A stretch of DNA of 64,000 nt. Origin: Brugia malayi. Taxonomy: Eukaryota > Nematoda > Chromadorea > Rhabditida > Onchocercidae. The DNA is taken from contig NW_025062479.1 in assembly GCF_000002995.4 (NCBI RefSeq), positions 22,564,721 through 22,628,720 of the forward strand, in the 5' to 3' direction. This document shows positions 28,201 to 40,161 of this stretch, in pieces. The notes under the pieces are model-generated. The model searched no databases. It was not told the DNA's origin and saw only the letters and a program-made list of their open reading frames with translations. The position numbers and the translations under genes were made by a program. Numbering within the stretch: position 1 is the stretch's first letter; the number at the start of each line of letters is the position of its first letter.

Positions 28201-28970
28201 GTGACAAGGACGTAGTTAACCTGTGGGAAATTATTAAAAAGTTGTGAAAAGAAAGGAAGAATAAACAAACAAATGATTGATCACTGATAAGTTGATAATC
28301 ATGAATGAGTCAATAGTGCTTACAGATGTTTAAATCTTTTTTCAAATTTCAAAAAAAAAAAAATACTCCCAACAGTTGATTAATTCATAATTAAAACAAA
28401 AGTTTCAATTTTTTAGGCAAAAATTTATTTAATAGAACAAATCTCATATGAAAATATTATTTCCACATAACTTTTGCATATTTAATACAAAATTTTCGAA
28501 GTGTAAATTGATTGTCAACAATTTAACTAATTAAATTAAATTAAATTAATAAGCAAACGGATGACGAATGCATGTTTAATTAATTTTAGTTCTATCAAAA
28601 ATAAATAAACCAATTTTAGTAAAAATTGGATATGGAAACTTTACCAAGCATATTTGTAAAACGTGAGTTACATCAAATTAGATTAACTTGTAAAGTTCAA
28701 AGGTCGCATCTAGTCTTTTTTTTTTTAACTTGAAACGAAATTTTGCTTTTCAGTAAATTGTGAAGAGAAGAAATACATAATGAAGAATAGCATTTCATAC
28801 AAATAGCTAAGCTATGGGAGTTGATAAGTCATATGAAGTAATTTAGCATAGTCGAGAATTAGATGAAATGTGTCAAAGTTAATTAATCAGTTAAACGTAC
28901 TCTTCAAACTTAAACCTTTCAACGTTACACTCTAATATCTAAAACGAGAAGACATCCGGAAAATGTAATG
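19237..28970. other. AT-rich intergenic DNA
   Basis: Nearly 10 kb without a supported exon. It contains one 120-nt tandem duplication (listed separately), a few less AT-rich patches (23940-24170, 25120-25160, 28000-28100) and several low-complexity frames (22368, 23570, 26938, 27505), none of which has splice sites or family resemblance. Confidence 0.6.
21721..21960. repeat. 120-nt tandem duplication, 2 copies
   Basis: TTAAAGATATTAATGATATC occurs at about 21770 and 21890, an offset of 120 nt, with matching flanks including TGTAAACTCTAATCATT. It explains the internally repeated minus-strand frame at 21646-21927. Confidence 0.9.
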
Positions 28971-29244
28971 AAACATCTAAAAGCATTCAAGAACACGTAA
29001 AGCATCTAAAAGCATTCAAGAACACGTAAAACATCTGAAGCATTCAAGAACACGTAAAGCATCTAAAAGCATTCAAGAACACGTAAAACATCTGAAGCAT
29101 TCAAGAACACGTAAAGCATCTGAAAGCATTCAAGAACATGTAAAACATCTGAAAGCATTCAGGAACATGTAAAACATCTGAAAGCACTCAAGAACACGTA
29201 AAGCATCTAAAAGCATTCAAGAACACGTAAGAACACGTAAAACA
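28971..29244. repeat. 28-29 nt minisatellite, 9 copies
   Basis: Units read AAAGCATCTAAAAGC then ATTCAAGAACACGT. Two variants, GCATCTAAAAGC (29 nt) and ACATCTGAAGC (28 nt), partly alternate, indicating growth by a two-unit step. It ends in a short extra AAGAACACGT. The repeats are contiguous with no unique spacers. Confidence 0.92.
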
Positions 29245-32200
29245 GTTCAAATATAAGTCATATAAAGTATTGAAATCATTTGAGAAAGAATGACATCATT
29301 ACATAAATTTTATAAATATAGAATAAAGTATGAAAATTTTATAAATTTGATCTACGTTACTTCCTTTCATTTCTATTAGCTTTTTTGTATGTAAGAAATT
29401 AAATAAAAGATAAAAAAATAATTCTGAGAAAATGAAGTGACATTGATATTTAACTTGTAACTTTATAATTTTTTCCTTCACTTCTTTTTTAACTTTAACT
29501 TTTTTAACTCCAATTCAAAATTTTGGTTTATTTTTTTTTGTTAAATATTAAGAAACATAATAATTAAACTTATTTAAAAAACCCAACGTTTATTATCCTC
29601 AAAAAAGCATTTTTGAATTAAATAATCTAATTTTCCTCCTGAAATCAATTCACGTATAAATTGCTATCAAAGAAATATTTAATTTAAAAAAAAAAAATAA
29701 TTAAAGACAAAAAGTTCCAAAATTTGTTTCCATTTGTTTTAATTAATTTATACGTAACTTATTCCACGTTTTTTTTTTTTTTAATTTAATCATTACGCTA
29801 TTTAATAGAGATAAAAAATATAGTAAAGTATTTTTAACAAATTAAAATGAATAAAAACTAAATAAGAAATATTTGAAATTTTTTTTGTAAAACAAAATAT
29901 AAAATGAATAATTGTTATTATTGAACTTTAAATTATTAAAAATTATTTGTTTTGAAATAAAATCTGTGAAATTTATTATAAAGATTTGTTCATTTTCATT
30001 AAAAAAATCATTTCTAAAATTGCATTTTAAGGCAACAGCTTATCAAATTTTAATAATGAATATAGCACTTCACCGATTCATTTCTCATTAATTACCTTAT
30101 GCTCATCACAATCTATAATTTTTAGATTAAGCAAACATTTGCCGATTTTTAATTTACGGATATTTACCTGTCATAATTATGTGTATGTGTGTGTGTATGT
30201 GCATGTATGTATATGCATGTGCTCAGTGTGTCTATGTCCATTTGTCTGTTACTTAACAATGACCACATATGTCCACTCTGTCCACTATATAATTTCAATA
30301 TCATTTATAGAGGCTTTCACTCTTTTTTCATTCTTAAATTTTATCCCTTTTTTTTTCTATTTAACATTTAATTCTTGCATTTCATTAAAATAAAACAATA
30401 TTTGAGAATATTCCAAGATACTAAAACGAAATTTTAATTTAAAATAGAATTAAAAATAATTTTAAATCATATTTAAATAAGATAACAAGCAAAAGCATTA
30501 AAGTTTCATTCCTATTTCAAAACAAAAAAAAAAAAAAGAATTTTCTTTTTAATAATTTGCAACAAAAAAATCAATGTTAAATGAAAGTTTTAAGATTTAA
30601 AAGATAAAAAGGAAATATAATTTTATTATTTCATTTTTTTTTCTCACATTCATTCTATCTTCTCTGTGAATAAATGCTAAATGTATATCGAAAAACGACA
30701 AAAAATTGATTCAATTTATTGGCGAAATCCAATAGCTATCTTATTGTCAAGCAAATATGAATAGGTAACTGAAAAGAAGAAAATTTAATTTAATATTTTA
30801 GCCCAAAATTCCTTTTTTTTTTTCTTTCTTCCATATTTTACTTTTAATAAAAACCGATCACAAATTTATCTTAAATGCCAAATTAAATTAAAATGTTGTA
30901 TTAACTTCAATTTTCTTCCTTTTAGCCATTTATCTTCTGCCTAAGCAATCGATTAATGGTCAGTAAATTTAGTTTACTTCATCCAAGAATTATACTTCGT
31001 CTTAAAATTATAATTCATTTAGGATTGTAGGTCATCCTAGAATTGTAATTCATTCTGGAATTGGAATTTTAGTTCATCCCAGAATTGTTACAATAATTAT
31101 TCCACTCATTAATTTATATCATTTAATTTGTTCTTTTTTTATGAAATGTTAATTGGTTCATTTGTTTTGAATAAATGAGTAAATTTTGATGCAAATTGTC
31201 CACTTTTTTAATTTGCATAAAATTTTAGAATGAAACTATGAGTGCAATAAAAAATAGATTAATATTTTTGTAGTATTTCTAAAATCAACAATGGAGACAA
31301 TGACCAATTCAATAATATTTCATAAAATTTCAATTCATTTCCCCATGAGAATAGGTAAATAAATTGATTGACAACAGCGTCAAATCTCTGGGTAAATTGC
31401 CTTAGTCACAATAGCATTTGTTCGAGAAAATGACCAATTGTATAGGAACACTAGCAGTATGCGCTTTTCATCAATGAATTTTATTACTTTTGTCAACGAT
31501 CAGGAAATGTCCTTCAAAAGTTTCATCTGTGTCACTTTGCTTCCGAAATTTTATCTTTTACCTCTGTGCACGCATATATTTTATTTATTTATTATTGTTC
31601 TTTTCTTAGACTGTTGGAAGAATTCGTTTTCTTTTAGGCATAATTCTTTTACTTTTTGACAAAATTATATTTGATTTTTATTTCGAAAAATTGTTGAAAT
31701 ATTTTAAAGAAATTAATGAATAATTTATTAAACATTTTTTTTTTTTTATTAAACAATTTTGAATTTTCACAAATTTTTAGCAAATTAAATTCTTGATTGT
31801 TTGCTTTCTATGAAATTTATTTAAAACAAAACTAAAAGTATTTAAAATGTTTGACAATTTTTAATTAAAAAAATTATTTTTATTTGAAATTAAAATTGCA
31901 ACCATTTCTTGAGAATTAATTTTGATTTGAATACAATGGTGAGGCCATATTGAGAATATGTGCCCATCATTTACAAGTGGCCAATATCAATTTTGATTGT
32001 TTGTTGGCTGCTTTTGAAAAAAGATAGAAAGAGGTTGGCCATATTGATGCTACTAATATGCTTATGCTTATGCTTATGCTTTACTTAGGCCAACCACTTA
32101 TAGTTCAATTCATCCATCCTAAAACCTAAATTTATGCAATAATTGCGAATAAGGAACCTTTCAAACCTTCTCTTTCCCAGTGGAATTAAAATTTTTAAAA

Positions 32201-32478
32201 TATTCAAAATGTCTGAATTAAAATTCTTAAAAAATTCAATATGTTTGAATTTAAAAAAAAATTTTTTTTTTTTTTTTTGATATTTAATGTTAGAATGCTT
32301 TGTCAGTTTTCTTCCTTTTAAATATATTTATTATTAACAACTTTTTTTTTTTTTTGATTTTAAATAATTTTTGTATTAATTTTTAGAAAATTGCTGATTT
32401 ATATTAATTTTTTTAACATTTTTTAGCGACCATATAAATTTTCTGTGCTCATTGAGTACATATATGTGAGATAATTCC
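29245..32478. other. AT-rich intergenic DNA with GT-rich tract at 30180-30222
   Basis: No supported gene. At 30180-30222 a TG/TATG/CATG purine-pyrimidine tract produces Cys/Val-rich frames. At 32060-32080 there are four ATGCTT copies. Three variants of CATCCTAGAATTGTA-like sequence lie at 31030-31090. Confidence 0.6.
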
Positions 32479-32670
32479 AGATAAACACTGATATGAGTTA
32501 AAATAATTTCAGATAAACACTGATATGAGTTAAAATAATTTCAGATAAACACTGATATGAGTTAAAATAATTTCAGATAAACACTGATATGAGTTAAAAT
32601 AATTTCAGATAAACACTGATATGAGTTAAAATAATTTCAGATAAACACTGATATGAGTTAAAATAATTTC
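32479..32670. repeat. 32-nt satellite, 6 exact-length copies, upstream of TMTC4
   Basis: AGATAAACACTGATATGAGT followed by TAAAATAATTTC, repeated six times with almost no variation (one C/T difference at the left edge). Each junction forms ATTTCAG|ATAAAC, a good nematode 3' splice consensus, and each unit carries an AGATAA (WGATAR) motif. It ends about 150 nt before the start codon of the plus-strand TMTC4 gene. Confidence 0.95.
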
Positions 32671-32769
32671 AAATAATATATAAAATGTAAATAAATGTCA
32701 TTCAATTATTACACAAATTAATTATATAATAATAATATTAAATTCATATATACTCGTTTGAATTATATT

Positions 32770-32809
32770 TTTCTCTCTCACTCTCTCTCTCTCTCTCTCT
32801 CTTTTTCAG
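32770..32809 (+). promoter_or_regulatory. (CT)n tract and TTTTTCAG acceptor before TMTC4 exon 1
   Basis: A CT-dinucleotide run leads into TTTTTCAG ending at 32809, 12 nt before the ATG at 32822. The long pyrimidine tract plus acceptor fits SL trans-splicing or cis-splicing from an unseen 5'UTR exon, and defines the 5' end of the coding exon. Confidence 0.6.
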
Positions 32810-32821
32810 AAAGATATTAGT

Positions 32822-34401
32822 ATGAAATGGAAAAGCAGTTCACGGAAATTACAACAATTCGGTCAACGATTGACCGTAACACGACAGTATGACGAGTTAG
32901 CTGCATACTTTCATTTGACAATTATTACGGTAGCAGCAATTTTAAGTTTTAGTGGTAATATCAATGGTAATTTTGTATTTGATGATCGAGAAGCTATCAT
33001 CAATAATAAAGCTATTCGACAAATTGGAAAAATTTTGGAAAGTGATTTTTGGGGTTATCCGATACGATCAACACGTAGTCATAAGTCATATCGTCCGGTT
33101 ACTACTATTACTTTTGCGTAAGTCTTTTTCTTCCTTTCATTATTACTTATTCTTTTCAAATATATCTTTTTTTAAATCATTTTTTTCTTTGATTATTACT
33201 TATTATTCTCAAATATTTCATATATATTTTTTTCAAATATACTTATTATTTTCAAAAAAAAAAAAGACTTATTAAAGAAATCTCTTCTTCTTTTTCTTTG
33301 AGTATTACTTATTATTTTCAAATATGATTATTACTTATTCTTTTCAAGTATATATCTTTTTTTAAATCATTTTTTTCTTTGATTATTACTTATTATTCTC
33401 AAATATTTCATATATATTTTTTTCAAATATACTTATTTTTTTCAAAAGAAGTCTTCTCTTCTTTTTTTTTTTGAGTATTATTTATTATTTTCAAAAAAAT
33501 ATATATATTTTATCATCTCACTTAAATTTCTTTTCATAATTTTAATCAGAGCTGTATTATTTAAAATTAATTTATGTTGCGTACAAAAATTAAATTTTTT
33601 TTTTTTTTAAATTACGTTTCCTATTACTGATGAAATGATTCATCAACAATTTCCAATAATACATTTAATTTTTCGCTTCGAATAACAACACAATGTTTTT
33701 TCATCTTTTTTTTTTAAATCGGAAATTTTTCTTTCTTCTTTAAAAGTGATTGCTTAACTAAAAAGAAGATCAGATTGGACAAACGCTAAAATAAATTTCT
33801 AACTATTATTGTTAACTTTTTTTTTTTGAATTCAATTATTGTTTTTTTTTTCTCAAAATTGTTTGGTATTTTTTGTGGTTTTTTTTTCTTCAATTTTTTA
33901 ACAAAAATAAAAACGAAAGAAAAAAAAAACATTTCATTTTTAATTTAAATATTTTTATAATTTAATTAATAGATTAATTACTTAGTTGAAAATCAATTTG
34001 AATTAAATAAATTGATAGAGGAGCAAAGAAACTGATCGTACAGTAGTTAACACTTCAAAATTGAAAAATTTGCATTGTAAATAAATAATTAATAAATTAT
34101 GCTTAGAGTAATAATTATTTGCTATAAATATTACTCATTCCTGAGAAGTGGTCAGATGTCCTAGAATACTTGAATATCGGATGAGCCAGATGTTCATCAC
34201 AACAGATGAAATAGCCTTAAAGTACTGTTTTTAATGCAATATCATCCTAAAAGGGCACAGATCAATTATTAAGCTTTTAGTCTAATTTTTTTTTTCTTTT
34301 TGCTTTTTTTTTTTTTAAATCTCAAACATTGATAATATGCATTGACACTTAGCTACTTTATAATAAATGATTTTCTCATTTGAATAGAATGGTACCATTG
34401 A

Positions 34402-34438
<37 letters not shown>

Positions 34439-35244
34439 TTTCCTCTTTTATTCGTTTTCTCTTGAAGAAAGAAGTTCTCTGCAAATTTAACTTTTAAATA
34501 TTAACTTAATAAATTTCTTACTCTACTACTTATATCCATTACTTAATCTTACTGCAGCTATTACTTAGACTAAATTTAAGTAATAGTTGATGAGCCTTTA
34601 AATGGATTTATAAAATAATTTGATTACAAGACAGGTTATTCATGAATACTTTTGTGTGGTGTGAAAATGATTGATGTAATTATAAGTGCCTAGTACTAGC
34701 CTAAGGGTCATCGAGTGAATTTGCTTGTTGTTTGGGGCAAATTTATGTTCCATAAAATGAAATAACTAGCCATACAAGTGCAATTTATGCAAATTAATGT
34801 TATGAAAGAAGGAAGTAAGCTTGAAGAACTTTATTGGATGATGGATAATGCAGAGAAAAGAATTTGGAAATTTCAAACAATCAAAAATTATTATTATATG
34901 ATAATATTTAAAAATATTTGAATGGGGAAAAAAAAGAAATTATTAATAAGTATGAAATTAATTATTGTAGTAAATAAATTAAATTTTTTTTTTCATCATT
35001 AAAAATCTTTTTGTTCCTTCTCTCTCTCTCTCTCTCTCTCGTTTACAAAGCATTTACATTTAATTCTTTAATTTAGTTAAAATGCACAAAAATTATTATT
35101 ATATGAAAATATTTAAAAATATTTGAATGGGGAAAAAAAAGAAATTATTAATAAGTATGAAATTAATTATTGTAGTAAATAAATTAAATATTTTTTGTAG
35201 TAAATAAATCAATTTTTTTTTTCTTCATTAAAAATCTTTTTGTT

Positions 35245-35280
<36 letters not shown>

Positions 35281-38200
35281 TACAAAGCATTTACATTTAA
35301 TTCTTTAATTTAATTAAAATGCACAAACTATATACTAATTTTGTTATAAGATGTAAAATTTTATATTTAAAAAAAAAGGAAAAAAAAAGAGAGACATTGT
35401 TTCGGTAAATTAATTTTAGTACTTTAGTATTTTTAGATTAAGAATCGATCATTTGGATGAGCATTAAATTAATTCAAATATTTAATTAGCAAGGATTACG
35501 AGTAACACTTACCATAATCTTACCATAAGGCTTTCATTTCTTTTTTATTTGTTTAAGAGGAATTGCGCAATTTTATTGTCAATCCAAAAATTTTCATTAA
35601 AGACATTATTGCATTTGCCATCATTTCTTTTTCTATGACATTTGGATTTTATTAAAATTTTAAAATTTCAAAGCACAAATTATTTTGCTACGAGAATTAT
35701 TGTTTAGCTTATACACTTGTCATTCCTCTATTATTTGCCATGAAAAATTGAAATAATTTTTTAAAGAATAAATATTAATTAAATAAAAAAAAAAAAGAAC
35801 AGGGATATCGTTATTTAATTGTATCAATTCTTTTTAAATTCAAATATTTATATTTGAATAGTTAATTAGAATGCAATATCATAACTGTCAATTATTAAAT
35901 TTAAACTTTAACAGCAACTTTTAATAAATAAATTTTTGAATTAATCCAAACTAAGGACAATCATTAATTACTTTTTCAGGATCAATTATGCAATATCAGG
36001 TCTTCATACTACAACTTATCATATTGTTAATATCACATTACATGCAATTATTTGTGTATTACTTTATAAAATACTAATTAACCTATCAAAAATATTTTAT
36101 GAAAAATATCCCAATCGGATAGCTTTTCATGTTTCATTGTTATTTGCAATCCATCCAATACATTCTGAAGCAGTAAGTTATTATTAATTGATAAAAGATA
36201 TTTCTTTCCTTTCATTTTTCTTTCTAAATTTATTAACATTATTGAAAGATGTAGTATTTGGTATAGTTTTTTTAATTTAAATGAAAAGATATTTGTTTTT
36301 TTTTTTTTTTTTTTGTTTTCCTCTTATTTCTTTCATTTTTCTTCCTAAATTTATTAATATTAAAAGATATAACATTTGGAATAGTTTTTTTAATTTTAAG
36401 TAAAAAAAATAAAATCGATTGAATAAGACTGGAAATGTTCAATTTATAAGTTTCAAATTCTGTAAACTTTTTTTTTTTTTTCATTATTTTATGGCATCAA
36501 AAATTTCATTCAAATAAATGTACTTCGTTCTTTTTTTTTCAAATATTATTAGTAATAGTTATTTTAGGAATTTTTGTCATTTATATTACTTTGATTTAAT
36601 TTACAATCAAATTCTTCGTAAAATAAGTGAAAATGAAAAAAAAAAAAACATATTATAATTTTTTGGAAGTTAAAAAAGCAAATTAGTAAATTTTTTGTTT
36701 TCGTTTTTTTTTTAAAAAAATTTATTAAAGAATAAAAAAATTTCTTGCAGGTAGCAAGTATAGTAGGTCGATCTGAATTATTAATGACATTATTTACACT
36801 TACTGCATTACATTTATACATCAAATGTTGGTGTAAATCAGAATTTTCAATGAAATCAAAATTTACGATTGTATCACTCAGCGCAATCGCATTGTTTAGT
36901 AAGGAACAAGGAATTGTTGTTATGGTTTGTTTACATCAGTTATAAAATTTTATTTTTTAATTATTAATTAATCGTTTTTTTTTTCTTTTTTTTTTGATAT
37001 TATTCAAAAATTAAATTAAATTTCATTTATTAAAAATTACTTTTTACAGCCACTTTGTGCAACATTTGACATTTGCGCATCAAATATTTCACCAATTCGA
37101 TTCTTTATTGCATTTAGAAAACGAATGAATAGTGATGGAAGTAATAATGAAATTGATAAGAGTACAGCACATATAATTGTATGTTTTTTTTTTTTTTTTG
37201 CATTAATTGCATAATAACTAATTAATATGAAAGCACTTGAGTTGACCTATGACCTTTCTGTTTATAATATTTTTAACATATTTACATGAATTTTTTGTAA
37301 ACTAATTATTTCATCTTTTAAATATATTACATTTCAGTCTTAAATAGTATTGCAGTAAAATTCTAATAAAAAATATTACTATTACAGAAGAAGTAATTAA
37401 ATAAACAATTTGTGTGATAAAACTTTCCTTATTTCTATCGATGTATTTGTTTCTTAATTATTTTTCATTGTTTTCCGATATTTTTCTCGATGGAAATCAT
37501 ATTTGATAACTTTCATGCAAATATATGATTTAATTAACATTATTTGTATGATATTTGAATTTTTCATATTTGCTCAAATTTTTTTATCCGTTTGAAAATT
37601 TTAAATTTAGCGAATATTTTCAAATAAAAGAGCTCTTTTTTTGTATGTTTTCTTTTTGTGGATAAGCTAAAAAGTAAACAATTTTGAGGTAAACAAAAAA
37701 GTTACTAACAATTTCCTTTTTTTTTTTTTTTTTTTGTTTTGTTTTTGCATAAGTTCGAAAAACAAATTTTGAATCTTTCTTGGAAAAAAATAATTGGGAA
37801 ATTAATTATTAGAAAGGTTAATTATTGGCTTAATTAAATAATAACATTTAAACCAAACGAAACCAAATACTTTCGATATTCCATTCTAATCTAATTTTAA
37901 TCGAAATTTTAATATGCTAGCAATTATGCGCCTAATTAACACCGAAAAATTTCAACTCAAAAGAGAAATTTTAAATTTCTATCAAAATTATCAAATTTTC
38001 TTTTTTTTGCAATTTTTTTTTTTTTTTTTAAATTTTAAAATTTTATATTATAGCAACAATATTGTGATTGCATACGTCGGGTGATGATATGTTCAATGAT
38101 ATGCATTGCTTTATTGCTGTTTCGATTTTCAATTAATGGATTTCAATCTCCTCAATTTAGTCCAAATGATAATTTGATCGCTAGTTGTCCATCTGTGTTT

Positions 38201-39898
38201 TTACGAGTTCGTTTAATCATCGATTTTTTTTCATTATTTTAATCATTTTATTTAAAGATAATTCCATGACCAATGCGATCGTTTTGATTAAAAAATAAGA
38301 AATAAGAAAAGTTAATGAATTTGTCAAAAATTTTTTAAATGGACCAAATTTTAGAGTAGAAAAGCAATTTTGATAATTGAGACTTAATTGTAGATTTAAT
38401 TGTATAATTGTAAATTGTAGATTTATTGCAAAAAAGAAAAAAATTCTTTTTTTATAAACATTGCTTATTTTAGCTATTTATTTGTTTAATTTAATTAAAT
38501 GAATTTAAATCTCGTTTCCATTTTAAATTTTCGACACATTTTTAATTTGTGCTCTAAAAAAATAACTAATTAATCAATTTATTTAATTCGCTCGTTTAAT
38601 TAATTAATTAATTGATTATTTGCTAATTTATTTTTTTGCTTAATTAATTAAATCATTTATTAGTTTATTTAATTATCTCGTACATTAATTATGAAAAAAA
38701 ACAGTTCAATTTTATTTCAGTTGATTAATTATTGCTACATTTATATGCTTTACATTTGGTTACAACTTTATCCATTTCATTTATGTTTTGATTATTCGAT
38801 GGGCTGTGTGACACTGATTGAATCTATCAATGATCATCGTTTTTTGATTTCAACAATATTTATCATTGGTGTTATCATATTTATCATTCAATTAATTCGA
38901 GGATATTTTGAGAAGCAGTATAAATTTCATTTTTTTTTTTTTCAATCAAATTATAACTGTAATTAAAATATGACTAATTCAATAAAATGCTTAAAATTCT
39001 CAATTTCTATTGCTATTGTCAAAAAGAGTTTTATTGATTATAAAACTTTAAATTGTATGAAATATAATTTTTTCCATTAAATTTTACACTTTGATTAACT
39101 TTTCATCTAATTTAACGTATAGTTTAAGTGTTAATTTTTTTTTTTTGGTCAAAATATAATGATATTATTTAAAAAAAAATATTCCTTTCCTACTTTCATA
39201 ATAAATATGTATGCATTTCAATAAATTATGATATGAGAATTAAATTTTTTTAAAGAAATTCTAATAAATATTAATTTATTTTTGAGATTATAAAGATGAT
39301 TATAAATTTGATTAAAAAGTTTAATTTTTGAATTTATTTTTCAGACTTCGAATATTTTCAATCGTTTTTTATATTATAACATTTCTACCTGCTAGCAATA
39401 TTTTTGTTACCGTTGGATTTGTGCTTGCTGAAAGAGTGCTTTATTTGCCATCAGTTGCCTTTTGCTTAATTACCGTTTGCGCATATGAAAAAACGGAAGA
39501 AGTTATGATAAGAAATAAAAGCGCAAATATCCTAAAAAGTGTCACAACAATAATTTTTATTATGTTTTTTATCAAATCATACAAGGTAAGATAATAACGA
39601 TTAAAAATAATAATTAACAATAATAATCAATAATAATAGTAGCAATAATAAATAAATAAATAATATGGTAGTAATAATAACAATAGTAATAATATTTCTA
39701 CAAATAAATAAATAATACGGCAGTAATGATAGCAATAGTAATAATAATTCTAAAATAAATAAATAATACGGTAGTAATAATAAATCTTTAGATAAATAAT
39801 GCGGTAATAATAATAATAATAATTTTATAAATAAATAATATGATAGTAATAATAACAATAATAATAATTCTATAAATAAATAAATAACACGACCAATA

Positions 39899-39967
<69 letters not shown>

Positions 39968-40004
39968 TAATAATTCTATAAATAAATAAATAAATAACAC
40001 GACA

Positions 40005-40059
<55 letters not shown>

Positions 40060-40123
40060 CAATAATAATTCTATAAATAAATAAATAAATAACACGACGG
40101 TAATAATAATAATAATTATAATA

Positions 40124-40161
<38 letters not shown>

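Noticed and set aside
28971..29244. CRISPR-like array
   Set aside because: Units are contiguous tandem repeats without unique spacers, in a eukaryotic genome; the same applies to 56191-57070 and 63482-64000.
30139..30393. Cys/Val-rich frame
   Set aside because: Generated by a TG/TATG dinucleotide tract.
32952..33275. Alternative plus-strand frame over TMTC4 exon 1
   Set aside because: Shadow of the real frame; it runs into intron T tracts.
39601..40000. Leu-rich minus-strand frames
   Set aside because: Antisense translation of AAT repeats in a TMTC4 intron.
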